Part shown: positions 34,915 through 43,945 of the stretch, piece after piece
Layout of the letters: each line of letters begins with the position of its first letter
Position numbering within the stretch: position 1 is the stretch's first letter
Assembly: GCF_026000375.1 (NCBI RefSeq)
Contig: NZ_AP026708.1
Coordinates: 2,826,001 to 2,890,000 of the forward strand
Length of the DNA stretch: 64,000 bases
Direction of reading: 5' to 3'
Source: Pseudodesulfovibrio portus
Lineage (GTDB): Bacteria > Desulfobacterota > Desulfovibrionia > Desulfovibrionales > Desulfovibrionaceae
The notes under the pieces: generated by a model
Seen by the model: only the letters and a program-made list of their open reading frames with translations
Databases searched by the model: none
Told to the model about the DNA's origin: nothing
Program-made: the position numbers and the translations under genes

Positions 34915-35661
34915 GTGGCGGGTCGCCATCTTTCCACAGACCGGGCGTATCGTGACGCGGTCAGGCCCGGAAGCGGCGAGGTCCGGTTCCAGGTCGCCAT
35001 GGAGCAGACCGATCTGCTCATCGTGGCCGAGCAGGACCTGCGCGACGAGATCGCGGCCTTTGTGGCCGGGGTGCGGGGGGAGATCAAGAACTGGATCATG
35101 TTCCACCCGGATTTCGCAGAGTCCCTGGTTCCCGTGGACGTGCCTGAGGACGCGCCGGAGGTGGTGCGGGCCATGGCCCATGCGGGCCGCGCCTGCGGGG
35201 TCGGGCCCATGGCCGCCGTGGCCGGGGCAGTGGCCCAGGCCGTGGGCGAGGCGTTTGTAGGCCAGAGCCCCAACATTCTCGTCGAAAACGGCGGCGACAC
35301 CTTTTTGTGCTCCACCCGCGAGCGGGTGGTGGCCCTGCTGGCCGATCCGGGGTCGGGCGCGTCCATCGGGCTGCGCATCGAGGCCGGGGCGTTCCCCGTG
35401 TCGGTCTGCGCTTCCAGTTCCACCATCGGCCACTCCCTGAGCCTCGGCACCGGCGACCTCGTGGCCGTGCGGGCCCGGGACGCCCGGTTCGCGGACGCGG
35501 CAGCCACGGCCCTGTGCAACGAGTTGCGGAGCGAGGCGGACATGGACCGGGTGCTCAGGCGCGCCAAGGAGCTGGCGGCGCAAGGCCTGGACGGGGTCTT
35601 TGCCCAATATGATCAGAAGGTGGCTGCCTGGGGCGACCTGGAATTGGTGGCCCTGGACTAG
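34915..35661 (+). CDS. UPF0280-family (ApbE-like) protein
   Basis: 248 residues. The fold is related to the flavin transferase ApbE: VAGAVAQAVGEAFV, NILVENGGDTFLCSTRE (the GGD loop), and SSSTIGHSLSLGTGDLVAV. The function is unproven; archaeal and sulfate-reducer members are often next to redox genes. The GTG at 34915 is preferred because GGAGGGG lies six bases upstream; a TTG two codons earlier is too close. Its TAG shares one CTAG with the convergent GNAT gene. Confidence 0.85.
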   Translation: MAGRHLSTDRAYRDAVRPGSGEVRFQVAMEQTDLLIVAEQDLRDEIAAFVAGVRGEIKNWIMFHPDFAESLVPVDVPEDAPEVVRAMAHAGRACGVGPMAAVAGAVAQAVGEAFVGQSPNILVENGGDTFLCSTRERVVALLADPGSGASIGLRIEAGAFPVSVCASSSTIGHSLSLGTGDLVAVRARDARFADAAATALCNELRSEADMDRVLRRAKELAAQGLDGVFAQYDQKVAAWGDLELVALD

Positions 35662-36194
35662 AGCAGCATCCCGTATACCCACAGGTCCGTGGTTTTACCC
35701 CACTTCTTGACCACGCCCTTGCGCACGCCCTCGTTCCGGAAACCGGCTTTTTCGAGTACGCGGCGCGAGGCCGGGTTCCAGCCGAAGCACGTGGCCGTGA
35801 GCTGCTCGATGTCGGTCTCCTCGCGCATGTAATCCACCAGCGCGGCCAGGATTTCGGATGCGATGCCCCGGCCCCACCAGTCCACGCCGAGCCAGTACCC
35901 CACCACGGCCGTGTGGGCGTGCACGTCCTCGCCCCGGATGGTGCCGCAGCCGCCGATGAGTTGCCCGTCCTTGAAAACGGCGAATTGCCATTTGTCCACG
36001 CCCGCATCGGCCTGCGACCAGGAGACCATGGTCCTGGCGGCTTCTTCGCCGTAGGGGTGGGGAAACTTGAGCGAGGTGTTCCAGGAGATGGCCCGCGTGT
36101 CGGCGATGGGCGGCACCAGCGGGATGTCTTCGGTACGCCAGGGGCGCAGCAGGCATCGGGCCGTGTGCAGTTCGGTGGTGATGAAATCGGTCAT
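35658..36194 (-). CDS. GNAT-family N-acetyltransferase (RimJ/RimL-like)
   Basis: 178 residues. The acetyl-CoA-binding motif A is VGYWLGVDWWGRGIASEILA; motif B is ATCFGWNPASRRVLEKAGFR. The architecture matches RimJ/RimL-type enzymes that acetylate amino groups of ribosomal proteins or small molecules; substrate unknown. ATG at 36192-36194. Stop shared with the UPF0280 gene. Confidence 0.85.
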   Translation of the reverse strand: MTDFITTELHTARCLLRPWRTEDIPLVPPIADTRAISWNTSLKFPHPYGEEAARTMVSWSQADAGVDKWQFAVFKDGQLIGGCGTIRGEDVHAHTAVVGYWLGVDWWGRGIASEILAALVDYMREETDIEQLTATCFGWNPASRRVLEKAGFRNEGVRKGVVKKWGKTTDLWVYGMLL

Positions 36195-36202
36195 GCGGCG
36201 GG

Positions 36203-36856
36203 TCAGAATTTATTTTGCATCACCGCGTTGAGCATGTCCCGCTCCCGGATGCGGATGATGCGGATGTCGTTCTGGTCCCGGCCAACGGCCAGGAGGCCCT
36301 GGTCGGCCAGGCCGAGGAGGTATTGCTCGATTTTTTCCGGGGTGGTCAGGAAAGTGTCGGACAGGGTCTTGACCGTGGCGTCGTACTTGAGCTCCATCTT
36401 GCCGCAGGTGGAAAAGAGGTCAAGGATGCGGACCACGCCGAGGCCGATGCTCGGCACCTTGAGCGCTTTCCGGGTGGTGGTCTTGAGGCGGCTGACCAGC
36501 ACGGTGATGATGGAGGCGATGACCTTGGGCGATTCCCGCATGAATTCCTCCAGGTCGTCCTTGGTGACCACGATGACCTTGGAATCCTCCAGGGCGATGG
36601 CCGTGGCCGTCCGCACGCCGTCGTCCAGGAAAAGCGCCATTTCGCCGAATATGGATATGGGGGTCAGGATGGCGAAGACTTTCTTGTGACCCTCGATCAC
36701 GCCGGAAATCTCGATCTTGCCTTCGGTCAGGATATAGGCCGCATCCCCCTTGGACCCCTCGTTGAAGATAACGTTGTGCTTCAGCGCGTTGCGCATCAGA
36801 TAGTTCCCGCGGGAAACCTGTTTCATCTGCAGGGCTTGCTGGCTTACGATGGTCAC
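36203..36856 (-). CDS. Crp/Fnr-type cyclic-nucleotide-binding regulator-like protein
   Basis: 217 residues. An N-terminal CAP effector domain (GDAAYILTEGKIEISGVIEG; ISIFGEMALFLDDGVRTATA) is followed by a helical linker and a C-terminal region of about 80 residues (LKYDATVKTLSDTFLTTPEK) that fits a winged-helix domain, though the usual Crp recognition helix is not obvious. Likely binds a nucleotide or senses redox state and regulates transcription; targets unknown. Eight bases upstream of the GNAT gene, possibly in the same transcript. Confidence 0.8.
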   Translation of the reverse strand: MTIVSQQALQMKQVSRGNYLMRNALKHNVIFNEGSKGDAAYILTEGKIEISGVIEGHKKVFAILTPISIFGEMALFLDDGVRTATAIALEDSKVIVVTKDDLEEFMRESPKVIASIITVLVSRLKTTTRKALKVPSIGLGVVRILDLFSTCGKMELKYDATVKTLSDTFLTTPEKIEQYLLGLADQGLLAVGRDQNDIRIIRIRERDMLNAVMQNKF

Positions 36857-36934
36857 TTACGCTCCTTGGTGATGGGTGATTGCGTTCACACCATACCAGA
36901 ATTCCGGTTGGTTACAAGAGAATGGGACGTCGGC

Positions 36935-38890
36935 TCAGTTCTTTCGCACGCGGTTTCGACCTGCCGCCTTGGCCTCGTAGAGCCCTTTGTCCGCCCGCTG
37001 CAGGAGGATCGCCATGCCCTCTTTGTCCTGGAGCGCTGCCATGCCGATGCTGATGGTCACGGCCATCTCCCCGGCCTCGGTGACGATGGGTTCGTCGGCG
37101 GCCGTCCTGCGCATGCGTTCGGCCACGGCCACGGCCGTTTCCTCATCGGTCTCGACCAGCAGGGCCGCGAACTCCTCTCCGCCCAGCCTGGCGAAGATGT
37201 CCGTTTCGCGCAGGCCCGCCCGGCAGCGCAGGGCGAACACGCGCAGCACCTCGTCGCCTACGGAGTGACCGTGGGCGTCGTTGACGTTCTTGAATTTGTC
37301 CAGGTCGAGCATGAGCAGGGAAAGCGGATGCCCGTAGCGCTGGGCGCGCGCGATTTCCTTTTTGCCCTTTTCGAAAAAGGCATGCCGGTTATAGGTCCCG
37401 GTGAGCTGGTCGCGGGTGGCCATGCGTTTGAGCCGGGCTTCCATCCGCCGCTTTTCGGTCACGTCGTGGACGATGGAGTAGTGGAGCTGGCGCCTGCCGA
37501 TGGAGACCGGTCCGGTAAAGACCTCCACGTCCCGCCTCGTGCCGCTCTTGAGCGTGTGGACCTGCTTGAAATATCCCCTCTTTTCGTCCGCCGCATGTTT
37601 GAGTTCCTCGAAAATCTCCGCGTCGTCCATGGAGTTCAGGTCGCGGATGGTCATGGAGGTCAGTTCCGCCTCGGAGTATCCATAGAACAGGCAGGCCGCC
37701 GGATTTACGAACTGGATGGTCAGGTCCATGGGGTCGTGGAGGAGCATGACCGCATTGTTTTCTTCAAAGAAGGCGCGGTGCAGCTCGTCCCGTTCAACGA
37801 CCGCCTGTCGTGCGGCCCTCTGGGCGGTCACGTCCTCCAGGGTGGCGTTGAACGAGCCGTCCGGGTTGAGCTTGCCGGACAGCTCCGCCCAGATGACGAC
37901 ATCGTCGGCCCGCCGGAGCTGGACCCGGTAGTTGGTGACGCGGCCTTTCGTGAGCAGGATTTCCCAGAGCTTCAGCCGGTCCTTGGGGTCGACGTAGTGG
38001 CGTTCGAGGTCCACCTCCAGGAGGGCGTCGACCGAGGGGTAGGCCAGGATATCGGCCACGGTGGCGTTGGCGTTGCGGATGTTCCCCTCTTTGCTGGTTT
38101 CGAAGATGCCGATCATGGCGTTGTCGAACAACTGCCGGTAGCGCTGTTCGCTCTCGGCCAGGGCGGATTCCTTGTCGGAGAGATGTTTGACCATCCTGTT
38201 GTGGGCGTGGATGATTTCGCCGATCTCGTCGTTGCCGTCCCATTGCACCATGCCAGGCTTCCCTTCGGAGTTCGTTTCCCTGATGCCGTTCAGGAGCAGC
38301 CCGAGGGGCCTGCCGATGACCCGCTGGTAGGCGAAGTATCCGCTGACGAGCATGACCATGATGATGATCAGCAGGCGGATCACCTGGCCGATGAAGTGGG
38401 CCATGAGCGTCGTCTCGGCCTTGGAATAATCGTAGTGGACCACCAGCCTGCCGAGGCGTCTGGCCGTTCCGTCGGTCAACGGGTGCAGTATGGGGGCTTC
38501 GACGGCGCGCGCGTCCCGGTCGGGCGGATCGCCGTAGGCCACGAAGAGTTCGTTGTTGGAATCGAATATCTCGGCCCGACGCATGGCCGGATTGCTGGAC
38601 AGGGTGGCCAGTGCGCTGGACAGTTCCTCCTGCTGAAAATTCCACAGCAGGTCGTCGATGACGGGAATCAGGGAGTCGGCGAACATGGCCACGTTCCGGT
38701 CGATTTCAGAGCGGGTTTCCCTGAGCATGACATAGCCGAAGGCGGCCATGAAGATCAGGGTCGCAATCAGCAGGGGAGGGAGGATGCGGGTCAGGAATTT
38801 CAGGCAGGTTGAACTGGCTGCCGAATGCTGCATCGGGGCTGTCGCTTCGGTTTCGCGTCGGGGGGAAGGTGGGGGGATGGAATCCGGCAT
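36935..38890 (-). CDS. Membrane sensor diguanylate cyclase (HAMP-PAS-PAS-GGDEF)
   Basis: 651 residues. Two membrane helices (about 33-53 and 180-205) enclose an external sensor of about 120 residues. A HAMP segment, two PAS domains (about 260-380 and 390-480), and a complete GGDEF domain follow. The catalytic loop is LGGEEFAAL, with the metal Asp in LLMLDLDKFKNVND. It should make cyclic di-GMP in response to an envelope signal. An I-site RxxD is present as RETD (five residues before the loop), consistent with product inhibition. The start is uncertain: ATG at 38890 is used; MQHSAASSTC 57 bases later is an alternative. Confidence 0.92.
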   Translation of the reverse strand: MPDSIPPPSPRRETEATAPMQHSAASSTCLKFLTRILPPLLIATLIFMAAFGYVMLRETRSEIDRNVAMFADSLIPVIDDLLWNFQQEELSSALATLSSNPAMRRAEIFDSNNELFVAYGDPPDRDARAVEAPILHPLTDGTARRLGRLVVHYDYSKAETTLMAHFIGQVIRLLIIIMVMLVSGYFAYQRVIGRPLGLLLNGIRETNSEGKPGMVQWDGNDEIGEIIHAHNRMVKHLSDKESALAESEQRYRQLFDNAMIGIFETSKEGNIRNANATVADILAYPSVDALLEVDLERHYVDPKDRLKLWEILLTKGRVTNYRVQLRRADDVVIWAELSGKLNPDGSFNATLEDVTAQRAARQAVVERDELHRAFFEENNAVMLLHDPMDLTIQFVNPAACLFYGYSEAELTSMTIRDLNSMDDAEIFEELKHAADEKRGYFKQVHTLKSGTRRDVEVFTGPVSIGRRQLHYSIVHDVTEKRRMEARLKRMATRDQLTGTYNRHAFFEKGKKEIARAQRYGHPLSLLMLDLDKFKNVNDAHGHSVGDEVLRVFALRCRAGLRETDIFARLGGEEFAALLVETDEETAVAVAERMRRTAADEPIVTEAGEMAVTISIGMAALQDKEGMAILLQRADKGLYEAKAAGRNRVRKN

Positions 38891-38898
38891 GGCGCGGC

Positions 38899-39198
38899 TC
38901 AACGCTGTTTTTCCCGGACGCTTCTGATCTTGGCGTCCATGCCGTCCTGCCGACCCCTGCGGCAGTCCGCCTTCATTGATATATAGATGCGGTCCGAATC
39001 GGTTTCGAGTTCCCGGTAGCAGGCGTCCACGACCCGCATGACGTCGTCCCACCGGCCCTCGATGCAGGTCCCCATGGGGTTCAGCTCGTGCTTCAGACCC
39101 GAGTCGCGGATGATGTCGATGACGCGGGCTACATAGGGGCTCAGGCTCGTTCCCGCCTTATCCATTGGAAATATTGATAGGTCGACGATGACATTCAT
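38899..39198 (-). CDS. MTH1187-family thiamine-binding-type protein
   Basis: 99 residues: MNVIVDLSIFPMDKAGTSLS at the start, then YVARVIDIIRDSGLKHELNP and MGTCIEGRWDDVMRVVDACY, the ferredoxin-like repeat of the MTH1187/YkoF family. YkoF-type relatives bind hydroxymethylpyrimidine or thiamine; the physiological role of this single-domain type is unclear. ATG at 39196-39198 after GGAGGTG. It lies 8 bases upstream of the cyclase gene, so the two may be cotranscribed. Confidence 0.88.
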   Translation of the reverse strand: MNVIVDLSIFPMDKAGTSLSPYVARVIDIIRDSGLKHELNPMGTCIEGRWDDVMRVVDACYRELETDSDRIYISMKADCRRGRQDGMDAKIRSVREKQR

Positions 39199-39456
39199 GA
39201 TTTGTCTCACCTCCGGGTATCCTGCGGCCCAGGAAAAACTGATTCTACCATATTCCTATACAGGGGCTCGCCGACAAGTCAATGGCGTTACGATCCGGCT
39301 CGGAAGCCAGGGATGCCGGACGCTGAACAGCCGGCCCCCGTGGTCTGGGAAGGGCTTTCCTTTGGCGGGGGCCGGTTCCCGGTGTAATGATGAATTGCGA
39401 ATTTTTTAACAATGGCCCGATATGGAGTCTAGTTTGCCGTTTAGCTTGAAATTTTT

Positions 39457-39485
39457 TTGACTTCCCTATTGATTTTGTTTGTAAA
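39457..39485 (+). promoter_or_regulatory. Candidate sigma70 promoter for hynBA
   Basis: TTGACT (39457-39462) and TGTAAA (39480-39485) with a 17-base spacer, about 200 bases upstream of hynB. The surrounding 484-base spacer (39199-39682) is AT-rich and contains no gene. The -10 is weak, so an activator is plausible. Confidence 0.35.
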
Positions 39486-39556
39486 CCGGGCTACGAGAAT
39501 GTTAATTAATTTTTCCGGGGGGTTATAGCACGAACTCGGGAAAAGAATGTTAATCG

Positions 39557-39581
39557 TGTCACTTTTATCGAAATCGTGACA
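39557..39581 (+). promoter_or_regulatory. Inverted repeat TGTCAC-N13-GTGACA upstream of hynBA
   Basis: Perfect 6-bp arms spaced by 13 bases. Arms and spacing recall sites of Crp/Fnr-family dimers, but the spacing is longer than usual (N6 for Crp). It lies between the candidate promoter and the gene. A second dyad (CGAACTCGG near 39530 with CCGAGTTCG near 39597) brackets it and could form a leader hairpin. Confidence 0.4.
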
Positions 39582-39682
39582 AAAACGGTTTAGGTCCGAG
39601 TTCGGGCTTGTGCCCGACGGTTATGCAAGAGAATAACGGTGTTCTCACGTATAACAGACTCATTTTATTACGGAGGTGTTCT

Positions 39683-40669
39683 ATGAAATTTTCCGTAGGT
39701 CATGGCAAGGAAGGAGCCGTGGAACGGCTGGAAAAACGCGGCGTCTCTCGTCGTGATTTCATGAAGTTCTGCGGAACCGTGGCCGCAGTGATGGGCATGG
39801 GTCCGGCTTTCGCCCCGAAGGTCGCCGAAGCCCTCACAGCTGACAACAGGCCTGACGTCGTTTGGCTGCACAATGCCGAATGTACGGGTTGTTCCGAGTC
39901 CATCCTGAGGACCGTCGAACCTTACATCGACGCTCTCATTCTGGACTACATCTCGCTGAACTACCATGAGACCATCATGGCGGCAGCGGGTCACGCGGCA
40001 GAGAAGGCTCTGTGGGATACCGTCGATAAGGGCGGATTCGTCGCCGTTATCGAAGGTGGCGTTCCCACTGCTCCGGCCGGTACTGCCATGGAGCCCGGCG
40101 GACACGGCAAGGTCGGCGGTCACACCATGCTGGAAAACACGACCAAGGTCGTGGAAGCAGCAGCCGCTACCATCACGTACGGTACCTGCGCTTCCTACGG
40201 TGGCGTGCAGAAAGCCGCCCCGAACCCGACTGCCGCCAAGGGCATCGGCGAACTGTTCCCGGGCAAGGCCATCATCAACGTGCCCGGCTGTCCCCCGAAC
40301 CCGTTCTCCCTGGTCGGCACCATCGTGCACTTCCTGACCAAGGGCGTGCCCGAACTCGACGACGCCGGTCGTCCGGTTCCCTTCTACGGCGAGTCCGTTC
40401 ATGACAACTGCCCCAGGCAGGAATTCTTTGACAATGACCAGTTCGCTCCTTCCTTCGGTTCCGAGGAAGCTCGCAAGGGCTGGTGTCTGCGTAAGCTCGG
40501 TTGTCGTGGTCCCGAGACCTACAACAACTGCCCGACGGTCAAGTTCAACCAGTACAACTGGCCCGTTCAGTCCGGCCACCCCTGCATCGGCTGCTCCCAG
40601 CCCGATTTCTGGGATGGTAAGGATTGGGATGGCGAAACCTACTTCTACGCCGATCTCACCGAACTCTAG
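39683..40669 (+). CDS. hynB: Periplasmic [NiFe] hydrogenase small subunit
   Basis: 328 residues. A twin-arginine signal ([19 protein letters not shown]) exports the folded dimer. The mature part carries the cysteines of three Fe-S clusters: proximal [19 protein letters not shown] and VPGCPPNP; distal and medial [24 protein letters not shown] and [13 protein letters not shown]. It passes electrons from the Ni-Fe site to periplasmic cytochrome c3. ATG at 39683 after GGAGG. First gene of hynB-hynA. Confidence 0.97.
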   Translation: MKFSVGHGKEGAVERLEKRGVSRRDFMKFCGTVAAVMGMGPAFAPKVAEALTADNRPDVVWLHNAECTGCSESILRTVEPYIDALILDYISLNYHETIMAAAGHAAEKALWDTVDKGGFVAVIEGGVPTAPAGTAMEPGGHGKVGGHTMLENTTKVVEAAAATITYGTCASYGGVQKAAPNPTAAKGIGELFPGKAIINVPGCPPNPFSLVGTIVHFLTKGVPELDDAGRPVPFYGESVHDNCPRQEFFDNDQFAPSFGSEEARKGWCLRKLGCRGPETYNNCPTVKFNQYNWPVQSGHPCIGCSQPDFWDGKDWDGETYFYADLTEL

Positions 40670-40732
40670 TCGGGAGATTTGCTCGGTTTCGTTCAACTCA
40701 CGCAGACAACGAATTCTTAAGGAGGATACAAT

Positions 40733-42448
40733 ATGTCTGGTTGCTCCCCGAAAGCCGCTCCGATGCACGGGAAACACGATGTAGTCGTGGATCCGGTCAC
40801 CAGGATCGAGGGTCACCTTCGCATTGAGGCCGTCGTTGAAAACGGCAAAATCATAGACGTCCGCAGCAGCTCCCAGCTGTTCCGCGGTCTGGAAATCATC
40901 CTGAAGGGCCGTGATCCCCGCGATGCACAGCACTTCACCCAGCGTTCCTGCGGTGTCTGCACCTACGTGCACGCGCTCGCTTCCACCCGCGCCGTCGACA
41001 ACGCCGTCGGCGTCGATAAGGTCCTGCCCCACAACGCCACCATCATCCGTAACCTGGTGATGGCCGCGCAGTTCCTGCATGACCATATCGTTCACTTCTA
41101 TCACCTGCATGCTCTTGACTTCGTCGACGTGGCAGACTGCCTGAACGCCGATGTCGCCAAGACCGCTGAAATCGCCGTGGCCGTTGCCGCGACCGTGCGC
41201 CCCGATCCCAAGATCGTCTCCTCCAAGGAAGACCTTCAGAAGACCAAGGACACCGTCAAGGGCATCGTCGACTCCGGTCGTCTCGGCATCTTCACCAACG
41301 CCTACTTCCTCGGCGGCCATCCCGCATACGTGCTGCCGCCCGAGGTCAACCTGCTGGCCACCAACCACTACCTGAACGCCCTGCACATGCAGGTCAAATG
41401 CGCTCGGGCCATGGCCATCTGGGGCGCCAAGAACCCGCACACCCAGTTCACCGTCATGGGCGGCGTGACCTGTTACGAAGGTCTGACCGACAAGTACATC
41501 AATGACTTCCTGGGTCTGTACAGCGAGATCATGGACTTCATCCTGGATTGCTACATCCCGGATCTCCTGGCCGTTGCCAGCTACTACAAGGATTGGGCTG
41601 CCATCGGCGGTACCACCAACTTCATGAGCTTCGGCGAATACCCCGCACAGGGCGGCGAAGCGGATCTGAACTCCCGCTACGTCAAGCCGGGCGTCATCTT
41701 CAACCGTGACATCGGCAACGTGCAGGCCTTTGACCCCGCAATGGTCGAAGAGCATGTCAAGCACTCCTGGTACAAGGATGATTCCCCGAAGCATCCCTAC
41801 GCAGGCGTCACCGATCCCATGTACACCAGCCTGGACGACAAGACCAAGTACTCCTGGATGAAGGCCCCCCGCTACGATGGCAAAGCCACCGAAGTCGGTC
41901 CCCTCGCCACCTGCCTGGTCAACTACGGCCTGGGTCAGCCCGAGTTCGTCAAGTACGTCAACTTCGTGCTTGAAAAGCTCGGCGTCGGTCCCGCAGCCCT
42001 GTTCTCCACCCTGGGCCGCACCGGTGCCCGCGGCATTGAATGCCTCGTCACCGCCCTCAAGACCGCTGACTGGGTCAATGACCTCAAGGAAAACATCGCC
42101 AAGGGCGACCTCGACATCTGCAAGGATTGGGATATGCCCGCCGAAGCACAGGGTGTCGGTTACGTCAACGCTCCCCGCGGCGGCCTGAGCCATTGGATCA
42201 ACATCAAGAACAGCAAGATCGAAAACTTCCAGCTGGTCGTTCCGTCCACCTGGAACCTCGGCCCCCGCTGTGATCAGGACATCCCTGGCCCGACCGAAGA
42301 GGCTCTGCTGGACAACACCCCGATCGCCGATCCGGAACGCCCGGTCGAGATCCTGCGTACCGTCCACTCCTATGACCCCTGCATCGCCTGTGGCGTGCAC
42401 GTTATCGACAACAAGACCGGTAACGTCAAAAAGTTCCGCGTGCTGTAA
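40733..42448 (+). CDS. hynA: Periplasmic [NiFe] hydrogenase large subunit precursor
   Basis: 571 residues. Catalytic subunit of H2 uptake. L1 motif FTQRSCGVCTYVH (Cys pair of the Ni-Fe site) and C-terminal L2 motif DPCIACGVH give the four ligands. The 15-residue tail after the final His (VIDNKTGNVKKFRVL) must be cut off by the maturation protease HynC. No Tat signal of its own: it is carried out by HynB. AAGGAGG precedes the ATG. The usual Cys rather than selenocysteine is present in L2. Confidence 0.98.
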   Translation: MSGCSPKAAPMHGKHDVVVDPVTRIEGHLRIEAVVENGKIIDVRSSSQLFRGLEIILKGRDPRDAQHFTQRSCGVCTYVHALASTRAVDNAVGVDKVLPHNATIIRNLVMAAQFLHDHIVHFYHLHALDFVDVADCLNADVAKTAEIAVAVAATVRPDPKIVSSKEDLQKTKDTVKGIVDSGRLGIFTNAYFLGGHPAYVLPPEVNLLATNHYLNALHMQVKCARAMAIWGAKNPHTQFTVMGGVTCYEGLTDKYINDFLGLYSEIMDFILDCYIPDLLAVASYYKDWAAIGGTTNFMSFGEYPAQGGEADLNSRYVKPGVIFNRDIGNVQAFDPAMVEEHVKHSWYKDDSPKHPYAGVTDPMYTSLDDKTKYSWMKAPRYDGKATEVGPLATCLVNYGLGQPEFVKYVNFVLEKLGVGPAALFSTLGRTGARGIECLVTALKTADWVNDLKENIAKGDLDICKDWDMPAEAQGVGYVNAPRGGLSHWINIKNSKIENFQLVVPSTWNLGPRCDQDIPGPTEEALLDNTPIADPERPVEILRTVHSYDPCIACGVHVIDNKTGNVKKFRVL

Positions 42449-42449
42449 G

Positions 42450-42520
42450 CACAGCCCCGGACGCAAAAAACAGAGGGCTCGGCTTTGCCGGGCCCTCTTT
42501 TTTTTGCGTCCGGGGCTGTG
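42450..42520 (+). terminator. Large nested terminator of hynBA
   Basis: An outer stem of about 20 bp (CACAGCCCCGGACGCAAAAAA with its complement) encloses a second hairpin GAGGGC...GCCCTC followed by a run of eight T. It begins one base after the hynA stop. Confidence 0.85.
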
Positions 42521-42521
42521 G

Positions 42522-42640
42522 CGTCGGCTTGCGATAGCGGCGCATCTGCACATTTTTCGGGCACCGTCCGATCCTCACCGTAGCGCTGCTACGCCTCCGG
42601 TCGGCCGGTACCCGAGAAAATGCACATCTGCACCACTCTC
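42522..42640 (+). repeat. Palindromic intergenic repeat, copy 1 (after hynA)
   Basis: A 119-base unit with long imperfect symmetry: GCATCTGCACATTTTTCGGG (42542-42561) pairs with 42611-42631, around the central GTAGCGCTGCTAC. A second copy lies at 49621-49740 directly after trpB. Confidence 0.8.
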
Positions 42641-42785
42641 CCAAGCCTCACGGTGCCGGGGAAGAGGGCGAAGGGCCGCTTTGCTTCTTCGCCGAAAGAC
42701 AGGAGGAAAGGGGGAAGGAGAGGATTTGATCAAGTGGGGTAGGTTGAAAATTGACCGGCGGGGAAAGGTGGGCTAGGGGTCTGGT
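42641..42785. other. Intergenic stretch before the small membrane protein
   Basis: About 145 bases without a gene. It contains no clear terminator or operator; a Shine-Dalgarno-poor leader for the next gene. Confidence 0.35.
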
Positions 42786-43277
42786 ATGAAGGATCGGATG
42801 AAGAGTGTCTTGCGGTATGTGAAGGCCGCGCCTTGGCCGTATATGACGGGCGGGGCGTCCCTTGCGCTTGCCTTTGGTTTGAAGGGCGCGGGGGTGGCCC
42901 GGTGGTCGTCCGGGGATGTCCCGGCAGCGGCGGTGCTTGGCTGGTGGGGGCTGTGCTGGCTGGTGGTTGCGGTGTTCGCCCTTGCCGACGGAGTGTCGCG
43001 GCACAGGGAGTACCGGCGGATCAAGGCCATGTTCGTGCGCTACGGGTTCAGCGAGCGGATACTCAGGCCCCTGGCCCGGTCGCGGTGCCAGCGGGACGCG
43101 GCCCTGCACGCGGCCCGGGAGACAGGGCACCTGGACAAGGCGCGGTCCTACTTCCGGGGGCAGGGCTACCGGTGGTACCATATCCTGCCCGATCTGGTGG
43201 TGCGCAATCCGCTGGCCTTTGCCTCACCCACATTTTTGCGAACCTCATTCATGCCCGGCAAGAAGATGCGGGCATAA
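42786..43277 (+). CDS. Hypothetical membrane protein
   Basis: 163 residues. Two probable membrane helices near the N-terminus (PYMTGGASLALAFGLKG; AAVLGWWGLCWLVVAVFALA), then a basic cytoplasmic tail with many Arg. Not recognised. It lies 19 bases upstream of the SMR gene and may be cotranscribed with it. Confidence 0.65.
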   Translation: MKDRMKSVLRYVKAAPWPYMTGGASLALAFGLKGAGVARWSSGDVPAAAVLGWWGLCWLVVAVFALADGVSRHREYRRIKAMFVRYGFSERILRPLARSRCQRDAALHAARETGHLDKARSYFRGQGYRWYHILPDLVVRNPLAFASPTFLRTSFMPGKKMRA

Positions 43278-43296
43278 CCCGGAACCGCGAGGCATC

Positions 43297-43626
43297 ATGG
43301 GATATCTGTATCTTTCCATGGCCATCCTGGCCGAAGTCATCGGCACGACCGCATTGCAGGCCTCCCAGGGGTTCACCCGGGTCGGCCCGAGCGTCGTGGT
43401 GGTCGTCGGCTACGGGTTGGCCTTCTATCTCCTCAGCCATGTGCTTCGCTACATCCCCATGGGCGTGACCTACGCCATCTGGGCCGGGGCGGGCATCGTG
43501 CTCATCGGCGTGGCCGGGGCCGTGATCTACAAACAGATCCCGGACCTTCCGGCGGTCATCGGCATGGGGCTCATCGTGGCGGGCGTGGCGGTCATCAATC
43601 TCTTTTCCAAGACCGTCAGTCACTAG
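43297..43626 (+). CDS. SMR-family small multidrug/quaternary-ammonium transporter
   Basis: 109 residues, four helices. The essential Glu is in YLSMAILAEVIGTTALQASQ (Glu13), and the second and third helices have PSVVVVVGYGLAFYLLSHVL and VTYAIWAGAGIVLIGVAGAV. Works as a dual-topology dimer exchanging cationic drugs (or guanidinium) for protons. ATG at 43297. It meets hypC tail to tail across a bidirectional terminator. Confidence 0.92.
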   Translation: MGYLYLSMAILAEVIGTTALQASQGFTRVGPSVVVVVGYGLAFYLLSHVLRYIPMGVTYAIWAGAGIVLIGVAGAVIYKQIPDLPAVIGMGLIVAGVAVINLFSKTVSH

Positions 43627-43629
43627 CGG

Positions 43630-43673
43630 ACGCAAAAAGGCCCGGAACCATGCGGTCCCGGGCCTTTTTGCGT
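43630..43673. terminator. Bidirectional terminator between the SMR gene and hypC
   Basis: ACGCAAAAAGGCCCGG with CCGGGCCTTTTTGCGT; A/T runs occur on both arms, so it can work on either strand. Confidence 0.85.
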
Positions 43674-43687
43674 CGTGTGTCCGGCGG

Positions 43688-43945
43688 TTACAGCATTTCG
43701 TGCCGGTAGTTCTCGCCGCCCATGAGATCGACCATGTCGCGCAGGATCTTGAGGGTCTCCTGGGCTTCCTTGTGGTCGAGCTTGCGCAGGGCAAAACCCG
43801 CGTGGATGATGATGTAGTCGCCGAGGGTCACTTCCTCGTCGAGGAGCATGATCGACGCCTGGACCGTGGTGTTGCCCTCACCCACCTTGCAGGTGGCGAC
43901 GCCGTCTTCTATCTCAAGAATTTCCGCTGGTATCGCGAGGCACAT
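43688..43945 (-). CDS. hypC: Hydrogenase maturation chaperone HypC
   Basis: 85 residues. Starts MCLAIPAEILEIED; the N-terminal Cys2 is essential for carrying the Fe(CN)2CO unit with HypD. Cytoplasmic. The start lies inside the end of hynC (32-base overlap), so the two are translationally coupled. Both are on the strand opposite hynBA but only 1.2 kb away, and act on HynA. Confidence 0.96.
   Translation of the reverse strand: MCLAIPAEILEIEDGVATCKVGEGNTTVQASIMLLDEEVTLGDYIIIHAGFALRKLDHKEAQETLKILRDMVDLMGGENYRHEML

Noticed and set aside
39668..42553. Very long open frame antisense to hynB-hynA (over 900 codons), and similar ones opposite the GGDEF-TPR gene (3466-5748) and the cyclase (36215-38812)
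   Set aside because: High GC with biased third positions creates long antisense frames; their products are low-complexity and match no family, whereas the opposite frames are clear genes.
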